This document shows, piece by piece, positions 12,011 to 22,970 of a DNA stretch of 64,000 bases (the stretch's first letter is position 1; each line of letters opens with the position of its first letter). Source of the DNA: Balaenoptera acutorostrata (taxonomy: Eukaryota > Chordata > Mammalia > Artiodactyla > Balaenopteridae); assembly GCF_949987535.1 (NCBI RefSeq), contig NC_080077.1:36545389-36609388 (forward strand), read 5' to 3'. The notes beneath the pieces were generated by a model, which saw only the letters and a list, made by a program, of their open reading frames with translations, was not told where the DNA came from and searched no databases. Both the position numbers and the translations under genes were made by a program.

Positions 12011-12840
12011 TACCAGACTATCTACCAAAGGGAGAGCATGAATTTTTGTTGATTAGCTAGCTTTTGGTTTCATAAATAATTAATTAATAGCACTAATATT
12101 ATTATTATAGAATAACTGATCATAATACAAGAGCAGGATATAGGCTATTAGAGCACAGTTCAACGTATTGAGTCTTTCTAACCTGTAGCCAGAAACAAAA
12201 GATTTTTAATTTCTCTAGGAAAACAATTTCCCTTTTAAAAAGAGGTTAGGCTCTTGAGATTCATCAGGGAACAAATCAAAGGTCCCTACCCTTGTGAAGC
12301 TTATACCTAGCAGGATGTTTAATATTTTACAGATAGCATGAATCCTGTAAACACAGTGTTAATTTTCGAGGCAGTATGTCTTTAAGACTGGGGTCAGCCC
12401 CAGTCTGCCCATTCTTATCCATACTCTGCTTATTAACAGAACTGTATCCTTGGGCAAGACATGCAGCCTCCCCAATCTCTAAAACTGAAAAAGTAATATC
12501 TCTCCTTCTTACTTTATACATTTGCTTCAAGGGTCAAAAGTGATATTATATGTAGAAAATCATTGAACATTCAGGTGTGTTAAGAACCAGTGATGAATAA
12601 CCTGTAGGCCATCCAGCTTTGAGAAATGGAGAGATATCTAATTCAGGGTAAGAGATTATAAATCTGTCCAGATTTTAAGATCTTCTTTCTCTAACCAAAA
12701 TTCTTGGCATGATTTTTATTTCACTCTTTCTTATCTCACAGTCATTCCATTAGAATTTCTGCCAGCACCCATGTCAAAATATACTAGTATCTGGATACTT
12801 CTTACCACTTTTATCACAAAAATCCTCATTTAAATACCCA
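12011..12840. other. Mostly unassigned sequence, possible MIR trace
   Basis: A weak MIR-like series (ccttgggcaagacatgcagc, then aatctctaaaactgaaaaag) lies at about 12430-12510 in plus orientation. Otherwise no gene or repeat was recognised. Confidence 0.35.
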
Positions 12841-13738
12841 TTATTTTTCACAGGTTAGTTTCAGCAACCTCCTAACTAATCTCCCTGCTTCATTTCTCTC
12901 TTATGGCCGCTGTCCTCAGGGTAGCCATACTGATTTCATTCATTGTTTGTCAGAGTTCATCATGAGTATTCCTCAAAAGAGACTTATTTTCCTCAGGAGT
13001 GGTGGATAAATAATATATTCTCTTCATCCTTTCACAAAATCTATCCAGAATCCTAACATTTTTTACCACCTTTACTGCTATCATCCTGGCCCTGAGCCTT
13101 CTCATCATTCCCATGAATTGTCACAATGCCCCCCGTTTAGGTGTCTTGCTTTCATTTTGCTCTATAGTCCATTCTCTGCATAACAAGGAATTAGACTCTT
13201 CTGCTCAGAACCCTTCAGTGATTCCAGATCATGCCAAATAAACTCTGAAGTCCTACCCATGTCCATCAAGACACCTGTGATCTTCCCCCTGGCTCCCTCT
13301 CTGGCCTTATCTCCTTCGGTCCTCCCCCTTTGCTCACTCTACTCCAATTCGGCCTCTTGGCTTTTTTCTAGAACACTGGCTCAGGTGTGGCCTCACTGCT
13401 GCTTCCTTTTGAAATCTTGGCTCCCAGATATTCACAGGGCTTTCTCTCTCACTCTGCCCAGAAACAAAAGGAGGCCTTCCCTGACCAGACCCATAGAAAG
13501 GAACATTTGTTTGGAACTACCATTCACTATCTCCTTATCCTGGTTTATATTACATATAGAATTTATCCCCATTGCACGTGTGTTGTATTTATTTGTTTAT
13601 TGCCTATTTCTAACTTCCACCAAGAATATAAGCTACAAAAAAGAGATTTTGTCAGTTTTGTTCAGTCACTAGAATAGTACCCAACACATAGCACATGCTC
13701 AATAAGTAACTTTTAAATAAATAATTGGTCTTTGAGAA
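12841..13738 (+). mobile_element. Long L2 LINE 3' segment
   Basis: Nearly 900 bp follow the 3' half of mammalian L2. The word order is ctcagaacccttcagtgatt, tctggccttatctccttcgg, agaacactggctcaggtgtg, gccttccctgaccagaccca, and finally tagtacccaacacatagcac with ctcaataagta, the terminal L2 motif. Two overlapping frames (13259-13672 and 13387-13677) are relics of the ORF2 region or chance; indels break the original frame and no catalytic motif was identified. Confidence 0.75.
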
Positions 13739-13890
13739 TATCAATTCCTACTCACACTGTTCTGTTTAATAAAGCATGTATTCTAAATTATAAGAGAATG
13801 ATCCCCCCTTGCGCACTCCCCCCTGAGCACCCCCCCCTGGATTCAGCAGAGATATTTTTATTTTATTATTTTTTTTGGATTTTTATATAA
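13739..13890. other. C-rich and T-rich low-complexity bridge
   Basis: A run of short C tracts (atcccccc, ctcccccctg, caccccccc) at 13801-13840 is followed by T-rich sequence leading into the L1 tail. No gene seen. Confidence 0.6.
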
Positions 13891-13894
13891 TTTT

Positions 13895-14378
13895 TTTTAA
13901 ACATCTTTATTGAAGTATAATTGCTTTACAATGGTGTGTTAGTTTCTGCTTTATAACAAAGTGAATCAGTTATACATATACATATGTTCCCATATCTCTT
14001 CCCTCTTGCATCTCCCTCCCTCCCACCCTCCCCATCCCACCCCGCTAGGTGGTCACAAAGCACTGAGCTGATCTCCCTGTGCTATGTGGCTGCTTCCCAC
14101 CTACCAACTATTTTACATTTGGTAGTGTATATGTGTCGATGCTACTCTCACTTTGCCCCAGCTTCGCCCTCCTACACCATGACATCAAGTCCATTCTCTA
14201 TGCCTAACTCTTTATTCCTGCCCTGCAACTAGGTTCATCTGTACCATTTTTTGTGTGTGGTTCCGTATATATGCGTTCGCACACGGTATTTGTTTTTCTC
14301 TTTCTGACTTACTTCACTCTGTATGACAGTCTCTAGGTCCATCTACCTCACTACAAATAACTCAGTTTCGTCATTAAC
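13895..14378 (-). mobile_element. 5'-truncated L1 (3'UTR and last ORF2 codons)
   Basis: The reverse complement matches the 3' end of the full-length L1 at 54110-54580 almost word for word: the gagttatttgtagtgaggt word, the box around agctgatctccctgtgctat, and the terminal ccattgtaaagcaattatac word, then poly-A (T run at 13887-13899). The copy is truncated a little inside the ORF2 3' end, the usual product of incomplete reverse transcription. The frame at 13984-14232 runs antisense across the L1 3'UTR and is not a gene. I could not fix a target duplication. Confidence 0.9.
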
Positions 14379-15635
14379 ATATATTTTTGAAAGTAATTTT
14401 TTCTCTCAGAATTTGGTACTTAATTGTTATTGCTTCTTTGTGTCATATAATTACTGGAAACTCCTCACCAGATTTTGCCTAATTTAGTTACTCCTGTAAT
14501 TAAATTTTCTGTTGAAATTCTTGGATTTTTGCTATCAATTGCCAAATATAGCGCATTTCAAGAATGCAATACCAGCAAGCAAACAAAATTAGCTGTAAGA
14601 TAATCACTGCCCCCTTCCCAAAACAGAAAAATGAAGAATACATGGCAGATTAGCTCCCAAAATATACTCTCCATGTCAGAAACCTGGGCTCTGCATGTTA
14701 AAACACAAACTCTGACATTAATAGATTCCCCAGAAGACAATGCTGAAAAGACACTGGACTTCTGCTTCTGGGAGCCACATTGGCTCAAGTGTTATGAGAC
14801 CATTAAAATCACTATTTGAGGAATGAAACAACTCATACATTCTAGATTATAGATAGCTGTCCTTTGGAACACTATTTTAAAATTTAGAAAAGTTGGGAAA
14901 TATTTTATCCCCCAGTAAGAACTAAACAAAACAAAAATCTATGAGAAAATGGAATGGAAAAAACCCTTTCTATTTGCCTAAGTAATTTGATTACTTTGGA
15001 ACTCATGTTGTGAAAAAGAAGTAATAAAACAATTAAAGGTACAGCTGTTCTAGCCATACACTTCTTAGATGGGATTCCTACAAGCTGGATCAGAAAAAAT
15101 AAAAATTCTGTTGACCAGGCCCCTTGCTTCCTTCCAACCCCTTTGATGCTGTTTACCTATTGGCTCAGCTCCTCATTTTCCCTCCCATCCCATTCAAAAT
15201 CACCCCTACCTGATTTTATAGCATACCAAATTGAAAATGCTTCTGGGTTGGTTTTTTTTTTCTAGTCTCAACTCTTCCTGATGTCATTTCTTCGCAATCT
15301 CATTATATTTAGCTATCTAAAATATTTAGCTATATCAAATATTTTTTCCCAGTATGGCTTCTTCAGCATTGACTCACTCTATCTCCCTCACTGGCCTATA
15401 TACACTCAGCTAATTTCAATATCCCCTGTGATTCTCAAAACAGAAGTTACAAGAAAGCCACATCAAAGGAGCTTTGATATAATTGAAAACATTTCCCTTT
15501 TAATATATATAATTCATTCGTGCATCTAGTTAATAAATGAGCTTTCTGTATTTGGCACTGTAAGGCATATAAACTCATGGAAGACATGGTTTCTCCACAT
15601 CAGCACAATTATAATTATGTCGCCAAGAAAAATGC
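14379..15635. other. Unassigned sequence, no gene seen
   Basis: It includes C/T-rich stretches around 15115-15210 and 15255-15420 that could be eroded L2, but the match is too weak to call. The frames at 14558-14788 (minus), 14631-14819 and 15281-15529 show no domain. Confidence 0.4.
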
Positions 15636-15639
15636 TCAG

Positions 15640-15870
15640 AATCTATCTAAAAGGTAGTGTCAGATAAGTGCTATAAAGTGGTATGAGCTAGTTCTTATAA
15701 AGGTACAGAGGACAGAGCAATTTCTCTGGCTGGGATAATTATGGGCAATAGCAAAGGAGAGGCAGACTTTTGGTTCAGCCTTAAAGGAGGGCTAGACTTT
15801 TAACAGAGGACTTCATAATAGCTGAGAGATAGGTGTGAACCAGAGAAAAGAGTTGAGAAATTGCCAATTT
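15640..15870 (+). repeat. Ancient mammalian repeat fragment, same family as 22.1-23.0 kb
   Basis: The series agataagtgctataaagtgg, cttttggttcagccttaaag and gagataggtgtgaaccagag resembles the layout of the longer ancient repeat at 22100-22970 (animal-wide old interspersed family, name not assigned). Strongly diverged. Confidence 0.4.
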
Positions 15871-16975
15871 AAGTGCCCAAAGAAGGGTGGTTAATCTACA
15901 CCGACTCAGGCTTGCTTCCTGATCTATGGTAATAAAATAAAAATGTCAGACAAGAGTGACATAAATGGCAAAACCCCAGGTAAATAGGTTGGGATTTAGC
16001 ATAGGATAGTGTTGTTTAAACTTTTTTGTTCACAAACTACAAAAGAATTTTGAAAATTAGATACCCCCTCACATATTTTTTAAGTTAACATCTAAAGTAG
16101 TCATTACAAATTGAAATAGTTGAAGAGGATAAAATTTCCAGATAATTATATATGTTGGCTTTTAAAATAATGTCACATCACTCTTTTAAACATATCCAAT
16201 AAAACCTGAGTGACACTTAGACATATACAACTATCATCCATTTAAATAAACATGGACCATCTCTTCTTTAAATTTTACATTGTTCATATTTTGTCTCGAA
16301 CTTATGTCAATTCCCCTCTACAACATAACTTTACCTAATACAGCTATATGCTTGAAGGTAGCGTTGTTATTCCAGCACCATAACCCTTCTCTGACAAAAA
16401 AACATGAATACAAATAGAAAGCAATGGAATCGATTTCCCTTGTATTTGAAGCCTCTAGGGTTAAAATTTAGTGTTCTATATTGAGTTACTAATACTAGTA
16501 GTAGTAAACAATTTGTCAAAACAGCATACCTAGATTACAAATGTTGATAAATAATTATTAAACATAAAAGCAATTTCTTTTTGAAATTACTCCCTCAGTG
16601 ACACAGGTTTTCTTCAATTGGTTCATTATTAAAAAGTAAATATCATTTTTACTAGAATGAAACCAGGCACCCATCAATTCTATCTTATTTTTCACCTTTA
16701 GAAAGGTAGCATAGGAAAAGTTCATAAAATAAGGAGATGGGAATGGAAAAGTTGTTTTCATAGCAATGTCACAAACTTCTTTGAACTCTATCAGTGCTTC
16801 ATGCTAAAATTCACATGGTGATCTATCAACAAAAATCATTTTTAATGATCTACCAGCTGACAACAAGATTAGGTTTTCCTTCAGTTTTGTTGAATAATAG
16901 GAAACCACCTGCCTTGAAAAAAGGATGGGGGAGATCTAATCATGCAAAGAAGCCCTGTGACAGACTACAAAATTA
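15871..16975. other. Unassigned AT-rich sequence
   Basis: No exon, RNA gene or clear repeat. The frames at 16558-16761 (minus) and 16794-16976 are short and without features. Confidence 0.4.
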
Positions 16976-19000
16976 AAGAGCAGGACCCAAAGGGCACTTT
17001 CATTCCTGTGTATCCAAACTGGAAAGAATGTTCTCCTATCCATTTCAACTCACTTCAATGTAAATGCCAGCTGCAGCAATAGCAGAAGCAGCAGTACAGC
17101 CATTTGTGAATATAAGTGATAATAATATGCATCTAAATGCTTAAATTAGTGAAGATGAAATAGAGTTTGAGTCATCTTTGTCATTCTATATAAGATAAAA
17201 ACCACTGTTAAATTGCAAAAAGGAAATAAGCACTTCTTTATGAAAGCTTTCACATTAAAGAGAAAATGTATTTCTATAACTTTTTTGGATTTCAGTTATC
17301 TTTAGTTTACTCCTTTCCAGGAAAACATAAATCACACAATTACATTTTTTTTTTTTTTTTGGTTGAAAAGGTGGTTTACAATGTGCAAACAAGATTCCTC
17401 TGTGAAATTTATTCGTGCCTTCAGAACTACCAAGAGAATTGAAAATAAAAGCAAACCAAAGTCCCATAGCTAAGTTGAGCCAAACTAATTCTGAGATGTG
17501 CTCCAAACTTAGAGCAGACAATTTTTGAGTGAACTGTATTTGAAAGTTGGCAAAATAACTTCACTCCTCTTCCAAACAGAGAACAATGAAATTTGACTTG
17601 GACCAGTAGTCTCATACATTCTTACTTTGTGACTAATTCAAACTAGTTTCCCACCACCTTACTCTGAGAATTATTCATTTTACTAAGGATTAAAATGTAG
17701 CATTTTTATTCCAGCACTTTTTATAATATTTTAAAGAGATAGACATGGACTCCCTAGAAAAAGTAAAATGAAGCAATCTAAGGAAATTTTACTTCCAAGA
17801 AGAATAACAAAATATGTGAAAGAGAAATAAAACTATGGCGAGGAAATGTGGCAGCATGCAAACTGATTTACATTTCCTTCTATGCCAATGTGCTAAACTT
17901 TCCAAATTAAAGGCCCTCTGGGGTACTTTCCAACTGAGTGCTCCCAGATCTACCAACATTATCAACTTAATTGAATTTTCTTTGCAGAAAACTAGCAGGA
18001 TTTCCATTGTAGACTCAACTAGATCTCTCAGTAAATTCCAATATCGAAAATTAAGGAAATGAAAGATGAAAAAGTAAAAATCCATTTATTGTTAATTAAT
18101 GCTTATAAAATCCATATTTTAGGAAATTGAAACTTTTCATCTGAACCAAAAAAACAACACATAACTGATAACTTGGGGCAGTAAGTGTAGCGTGTTTTTT
18201 ACATTATTTTTTGCACTTTTATGAAATTAATTTCTCAAAGGAAATAGAAAGAAAAAAGAAAGGAAGAGTAATACATTGCCCTCCCAATATCTAAATATGT
18301 CTAACACAAAACATATGCACACACACTTTCTCGTCACTGAAAATAATTCAAAAAGAAAAAGAGCGTATATCTACGCAGAGATTCAGAGATGATAGGTTTG
18401 ATTTGATCAATTTAAAAATACTTCACCATAAACCATATCAGATCTGCATCTGTCTGTGAATTCATTTGATAAGGTTCAAACTGCGGCATTGATTGATGCT
18501 ATTCTACCAGAGAAATTAAAAATCTTTGTTCTGGGTTATACAGAAGGAAGATGTTAAATAGATCAATATATGTGGTGCTGAGAGAGCTATTGGAATTATA
18601 CACCTCTGGAGGATTCCCTTTTAATTAATCAGACTCTTCACAGAAGGAATCCTGAAAGAAAAAAAAAAAATCCATATATCCAGACATTATTCATTTGATT
18701 TGTGGAAAACTAAGAAACATTAATTTGCCTAAAGTTATTTTTAGATAAAATTGAAGTTGTTGGAGAACATTCAGTAGTCTTAAAGCACTCAGAGAAATGT
18801 AAAACAAATGAAAGATCTGTTATAAAATTTATATTGCATGTAGAGCTATCTGATATAAAAACACTGAAAAAAAGTATGAATTAGAATAGAACAGAGTGAC
18901 ACAAATGTAACTAAGTTTTGAGTCTGATTCCAGCATAACCTTAGACAGACGGATTACCCAATTACATTTTCAAAATTCACATGTTTAGTTCTCTTTAAAA
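16976..19000. other. Repeat-free block, candidate non-coding regulatory sequence
   Basis: About 2 kb without a recognised transposon, broken only by a T run at 17346-17361. It contains dense homeodomain-like and TCF-like words, for example tttgatttgatcaattt (about 18398), gataaggttcaaa (about 18469) and cttttaattaatcagact (about 18619). Two opposing frames at 17789-18085 (minus) and 17835-18062 overlap without any domain and look like chance. Whether it is conserved cannot be judged from one genome. Confidence 0.35.
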
Positions 19001-19011
19001 ATACATATCCA

Positions 19012-19354
19012 GGGCTTCCCTGGTGGCACAGTGGTTGAGAATCTGCCTGCTAATGCAGGGGACACGGGTTCAAGCCCTGGTCTGGGAAGATCCCACATGC
19101 CACGGAGCAACTGGGCCCGTGAGCCACAACTACTGAGCCTGCGCGTCTGGAGCCTGTGCCCCGCAACGGGAGGGGCCGCGATAGTGAAAGGCCCGCGCAC
19201 CGCGATGAAGAGCGGTCCCCGCACCGCGATGAAGAGTGGCCCCCGCTTGCCGCAACTAGAGAAAGCCCTCGCACGAACCGAAGACCCAACACAGCCAAAA
19301 AATAAATAAATAAATAAATAAATAAATAAAGTAGCTATAAAAAAAAAAAATTAA
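19012..19354 (+). mobile_element. CHR SINE copy 3, subfamily with 24-bp duplication and tailed end
   Basis: It starts at gggcttccctggtggcacag and carries the A box and B box of the tRNA-Glu head, then the GC-rich CHR body. A 24-bp unit is tandemly doubled at 19197-19220 and 19221-19244. The tail is (aaat)n followed by gtagctata and then more A. An exact 15-bp target duplication, aaaaatacatatcca, lies at 18997-19011 and 19355-19369. The frames here on both strands (19031-19309, 18985-19224, 19050-19298) are read-through of the GC-rich SINE body and not proteins. Copy 4 at 27.65 kb is its closest relative in the window. Confidence 0.95.
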
Positions 19355-19369
19355 AAAAATACATATCCA

Positions 19370-22095
19370 ACAAAAGAAACGATCATAGTTTGTCTTACAA
19401 AAAGAGAAAATAAATATCTCACACCACAGAAGAGATTGCTAGGGCCTTTCAGTGATTACTGTATTTCAGAAGCCTTGAAGAAAGATATGGATATAATTAA
19501 GCAAACACAGCTCTGCACATTGGCTGGTTCCACCATCCTCTGTAAGTATCCCGGGTTTTCGTTAATAATGTTCTCAGAAAAAAAAATCTGTTTCAATTTC
19601 TGTGAAAATACGTTCAGTCCCGTGTGTGTATCTTGGTTAGTGCTCTCAAAACATTCAGGATTGGTGCCCTTCCAAATACTTTTTAAAACCCCACTGCTCC
19701 ATGACACTGATGGATTTAAACACAGGGGACTGGTGGCAAAAAAAAAGGAAGGTGTAGTGATTGAACACTATACACAGTTTCCAAGGTAATCCAAGTAAAA
19801 GCCTTAAACCAGCCAACATGAGATAATTCAGAATCTCATGGTTATTGCCAAAAGTAAGGCTTAACTTATTTTAATTATATTCATTTTCTGTTGTTGTTCA
19901 GAGTTTCTCATCAGTCATAAGATTATAGCACAGAGGAAAAAAAAAAAACCTCTGATCATGTTTTACCACAGAGTTATAATTCATGTCGTCAATAATCCAA
20001 GTCATGTGAATGAAACACATGCACTAATTGAAAAATAGCTAGGACAATACCATTAAATTTTTATGTGGACTAATTTCTAGCTGATAACACACACTTCATG
20101 TATAACTCCAGACTCCCACCAAACCAAAGAGATGTCCCAGCAGGGAATGCTTGCTTACCAGAGAAAAAAATACTTTAATGACAGCACATAATGTATACCC
20201 CATGCACAACCCACAGGGAAGTCTGATTTCTTTTAACCCCTTTAGATAATCCACAGTCAGTGGATTAGTTGTTCTTGTATGCTTCTGAATTCTGAGAGTT
20301 TTCCTTATGTTTTTTATCCCCTTATTGACCTCAAGTTACAATTTTTAAGGTATCTGTATCTTATAATTCTACAGAAGTTCTGAGCATTAAAATAGTGGAC
20401 ACATTTTACTGTGAGTTTTAACTCATAACAGTAATGTTTTCTGTTTATTGTACTTTCTGACTATATTTAACTGGCTTATTGTTTGCTAAAGTAAAAATAG
20501 AACTGCCAGACTTGTCTATTCTAGCTATCAAAGTGAATTTGGCTAGCTTAGGGTTCTCTTAGTTATTCAAATCTAAGGCCTTGGGTGTAGTTGGAGGTAG
20601 AAAGGAAAATCACGTTTATATGCTGAAGAGAGTTCACTTAAGAATGTGTTCCAGCTCTAGATTGGCAAAGGTAGCCATGCTGCAAGGGCTGATTGAAAAC
20701 CTCAGGATTATACACTATGTTATCATCTGTACCAGAATAACATCCCTCATCCACCACCAGGCCATGTCAGCTCTAATCTGGGGCCTCCTTCAGAACAGCT
20801 TCCTGATTTGTAAGGTAGCTGACTTGGAGACAAGGATATCCTTTGTCATTACAAAGAAAAACTATTTATCTTCTGTGAAAACTGGCAAGTAGTGGAACTT
20901 TGTGTTTTAGTCCACCTTTGACACTCACACTACACTTTTTATCTCAGTACTTAAGCACTTGTGAAAATACATCATTGACACACCCCTGGTGTGAGGCAAA
21001 CAGTAGAGTCATTTGGCAGCCCTGTGAAAATGGGTTATAAGAAAACTGGAAGATGCTTATCTTTCGTATTTACTTTTCTTCCAAGGCCTTTTAGGTGCTT
21101 TCTGTCTTGTTCATTCTCATAGCGTTTGCCATAACAGTGAACACACACTGTTTGTTGTGGTCTTACAGACAGACTGGTTTAATCACTCTGCTCAAGCCAG
21201 AAATATCATATCACATATTAAGTCTCCTCCTGCTCTTACATTGAGTAAACAGATATAGGGCCTTCAAATTTTTAAGTTACATTCTTAAACAGTGGCATGT
21301 TGCTAAGAACTTTGCATTTATCAAGGGTGACTGTACAGCATATCTCTCAGGGACATTTTAAGTGTGATCCTGGTTGATGGCAGGGGATGACCAGGCAAAC
21401 AAGCAGTGCTCCTGGGGTGAAATGCCACATTTAGGTGACCTCTCTTCACTGTCACTCCTTTACCAAATGCTATGAACCCCTTCATAAACTTTGTGTGTTT
21501 TGACAATATCCCCTTTCTTCTCTCACATATCATCCTTTAAAGTAAAGGTGGGAGAAAATCAAAATGAGTTATTCCATGAAGAAAACATATCTGAGTACAC
21601 ATTCTACTCTAGGAGAGATTGTGTTAAAGAAGTTAGTCAGAAACCATCCATTTATGTCTTGATGGGGAATAAAATGGCATTCAGAGCAGCTCAATACTTT
21701 CTGAATTCTCAGGCCTTAGCCTGTTCTCAGCCCAGCCCTCTTCTTGGGTGGCTATCTCAAAAGACCTCATTCTTCTAAAACAGGCTTTGTTTCTATTCTT
21801 TACTTCAGTTCAAGTTATCTCCCTGCCTCCCTCCTTTCTTCCCCTTCCTCCACAGCATTTCTTGATTAAGAAAATAAATCTTTTTCTTCCTTCTTTTTTT
21901 TCTTTCTCCCTTTCATCCTTCTTCCTTCTGCAGCATGATGGATGTGATTCTAGATTCCAGGGATAGGAAGATTAATAAGACAGGATTTGCCATTTTCTCT
22001 CCCTGACTGGTGTCAAATAACTCCCTGAGATTTCCATGGACTTCCACAGCCATAGACTCAAAGGCTAAGCCAAGGCATTGAACCATAGCTCTATT
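19370..22095. other. Unique sequence without recognised genes
   Basis: No repeat of known family was recognised over about 2.7 kb. A polypyrimidine tract of about 150 bases (21781-21933) ends in ccttctgcag, resembling a splice acceptor, but no coding frame follows. The frames at 19436-19789 and 20581-20892 show no recognisable domain. Confidence 0.4.
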
Positions 22096-22099
22096 CAAC

Positions 22100-22970
22100 T
22101 CAGCACAATCATGAAGCCTTTGTTGAGTACTTACTACATACCTGGCCCTCCGCTATTCACGAAGAATACTGAAATTATGGTACAGTGAGAGAGGCAGGCA
22201 CTTAATTAAAATAAATACAGTAAGTGCGATAGAAAATTATATGGAAACCTGTAGGAAATAAACAGGGACCACGTACGGAGTTTTGAAGGAGATGACTACT
22301 TGATCTAACTCTTAAATAATGACAAATGGTTAACCTGAGAAGGTGCAGTGAGCGAGGGGGAACATACTGTGTATGAGCATTATTCACAAGGGAGATAGCA
22401 TGAGCAAATGCACCACGGTAGGAGAAAACACCATGGTGGAAGCAGGCAATCACAAGCAATTTGGTGTTACTAGCACAGGTCACAAATTGATAATCTTGAG
22501 CCAACCTTGCCCTGAAGACGTACTGCTCTAACACAAATATATTCAAATGCTTCACGGGGGACTTGTATACTGCAGATTGCCATAGTTCCCAGCATCCCTA
22601 CTTCTTATACTCAGTCCACTTCACTTATTGAAGTTAACTGTCTAGGCCCTGAAAGAGGGTCTAGAAACATCATAATAGTGGCTAGATTTTATCTTCTAGG
22701 CAATGCAGAACCACCTTAGGAAGGAAAGTGATATGAACAGCTGAGAGAGAACATTTTGTCAGTTGTATAGTAAACAAACTGAAGGCAGGGAGACCAGGTT
22801 CAATTTACTTTGCCTAAACCGAGGAGGAACATGTGATTGAGACCTGAATTAAGGCAATGAAAGAAGAAATGCAGATTGAATGGGGATTCAAGGAATATTT
22901 TACAGGTTAAATTTGGCAGAATGTGGATGAAGAAGGGTGAGCAAAGGAGACCCAGTGGGAAGACAGAAGT
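22100..22970 (+). repeat. Ancient mammalian interspersed repeat, family not assigned
   Basis: The segment begins tttgttgagtacttactaca and ctggccctccgctattcac, a very common old mammalian repeat opening. It continues with gataactccctgag-like and gattttatcttctaggcaat-like words, and later aaactgaaggcagggagacc. The order matches one widespread old family that I cannot name with certainty. It has no intact frame; those at 22202-22555 (minus) and 22800-23129 (minus) are chance. Confidence 0.5.

Noticed and set aside
17255..17640. Minus-strand sequence ending in an 18-base A run, like a processed pseudogene
   Set aside because: No recognisable gene sequence, no polyadenylation signal at the usual spacing and no target duplication were found.
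19031..19309. Open frames of 79-92 residues on both strands of CHR SINEs (also at 8667-9096, 27661-27992)
   Set aside because: They translate the GC-rich SINE body in several frames at once, and similar peptides recur at each SINE copy. This is repeat sequence and not a gene.
21781..21935. Polypyrimidine tract ending ccttctgcag, like a splice acceptor
   Set aside because: No coding frame with protein features follows, and no matching donor or branch-site context supports an exon.
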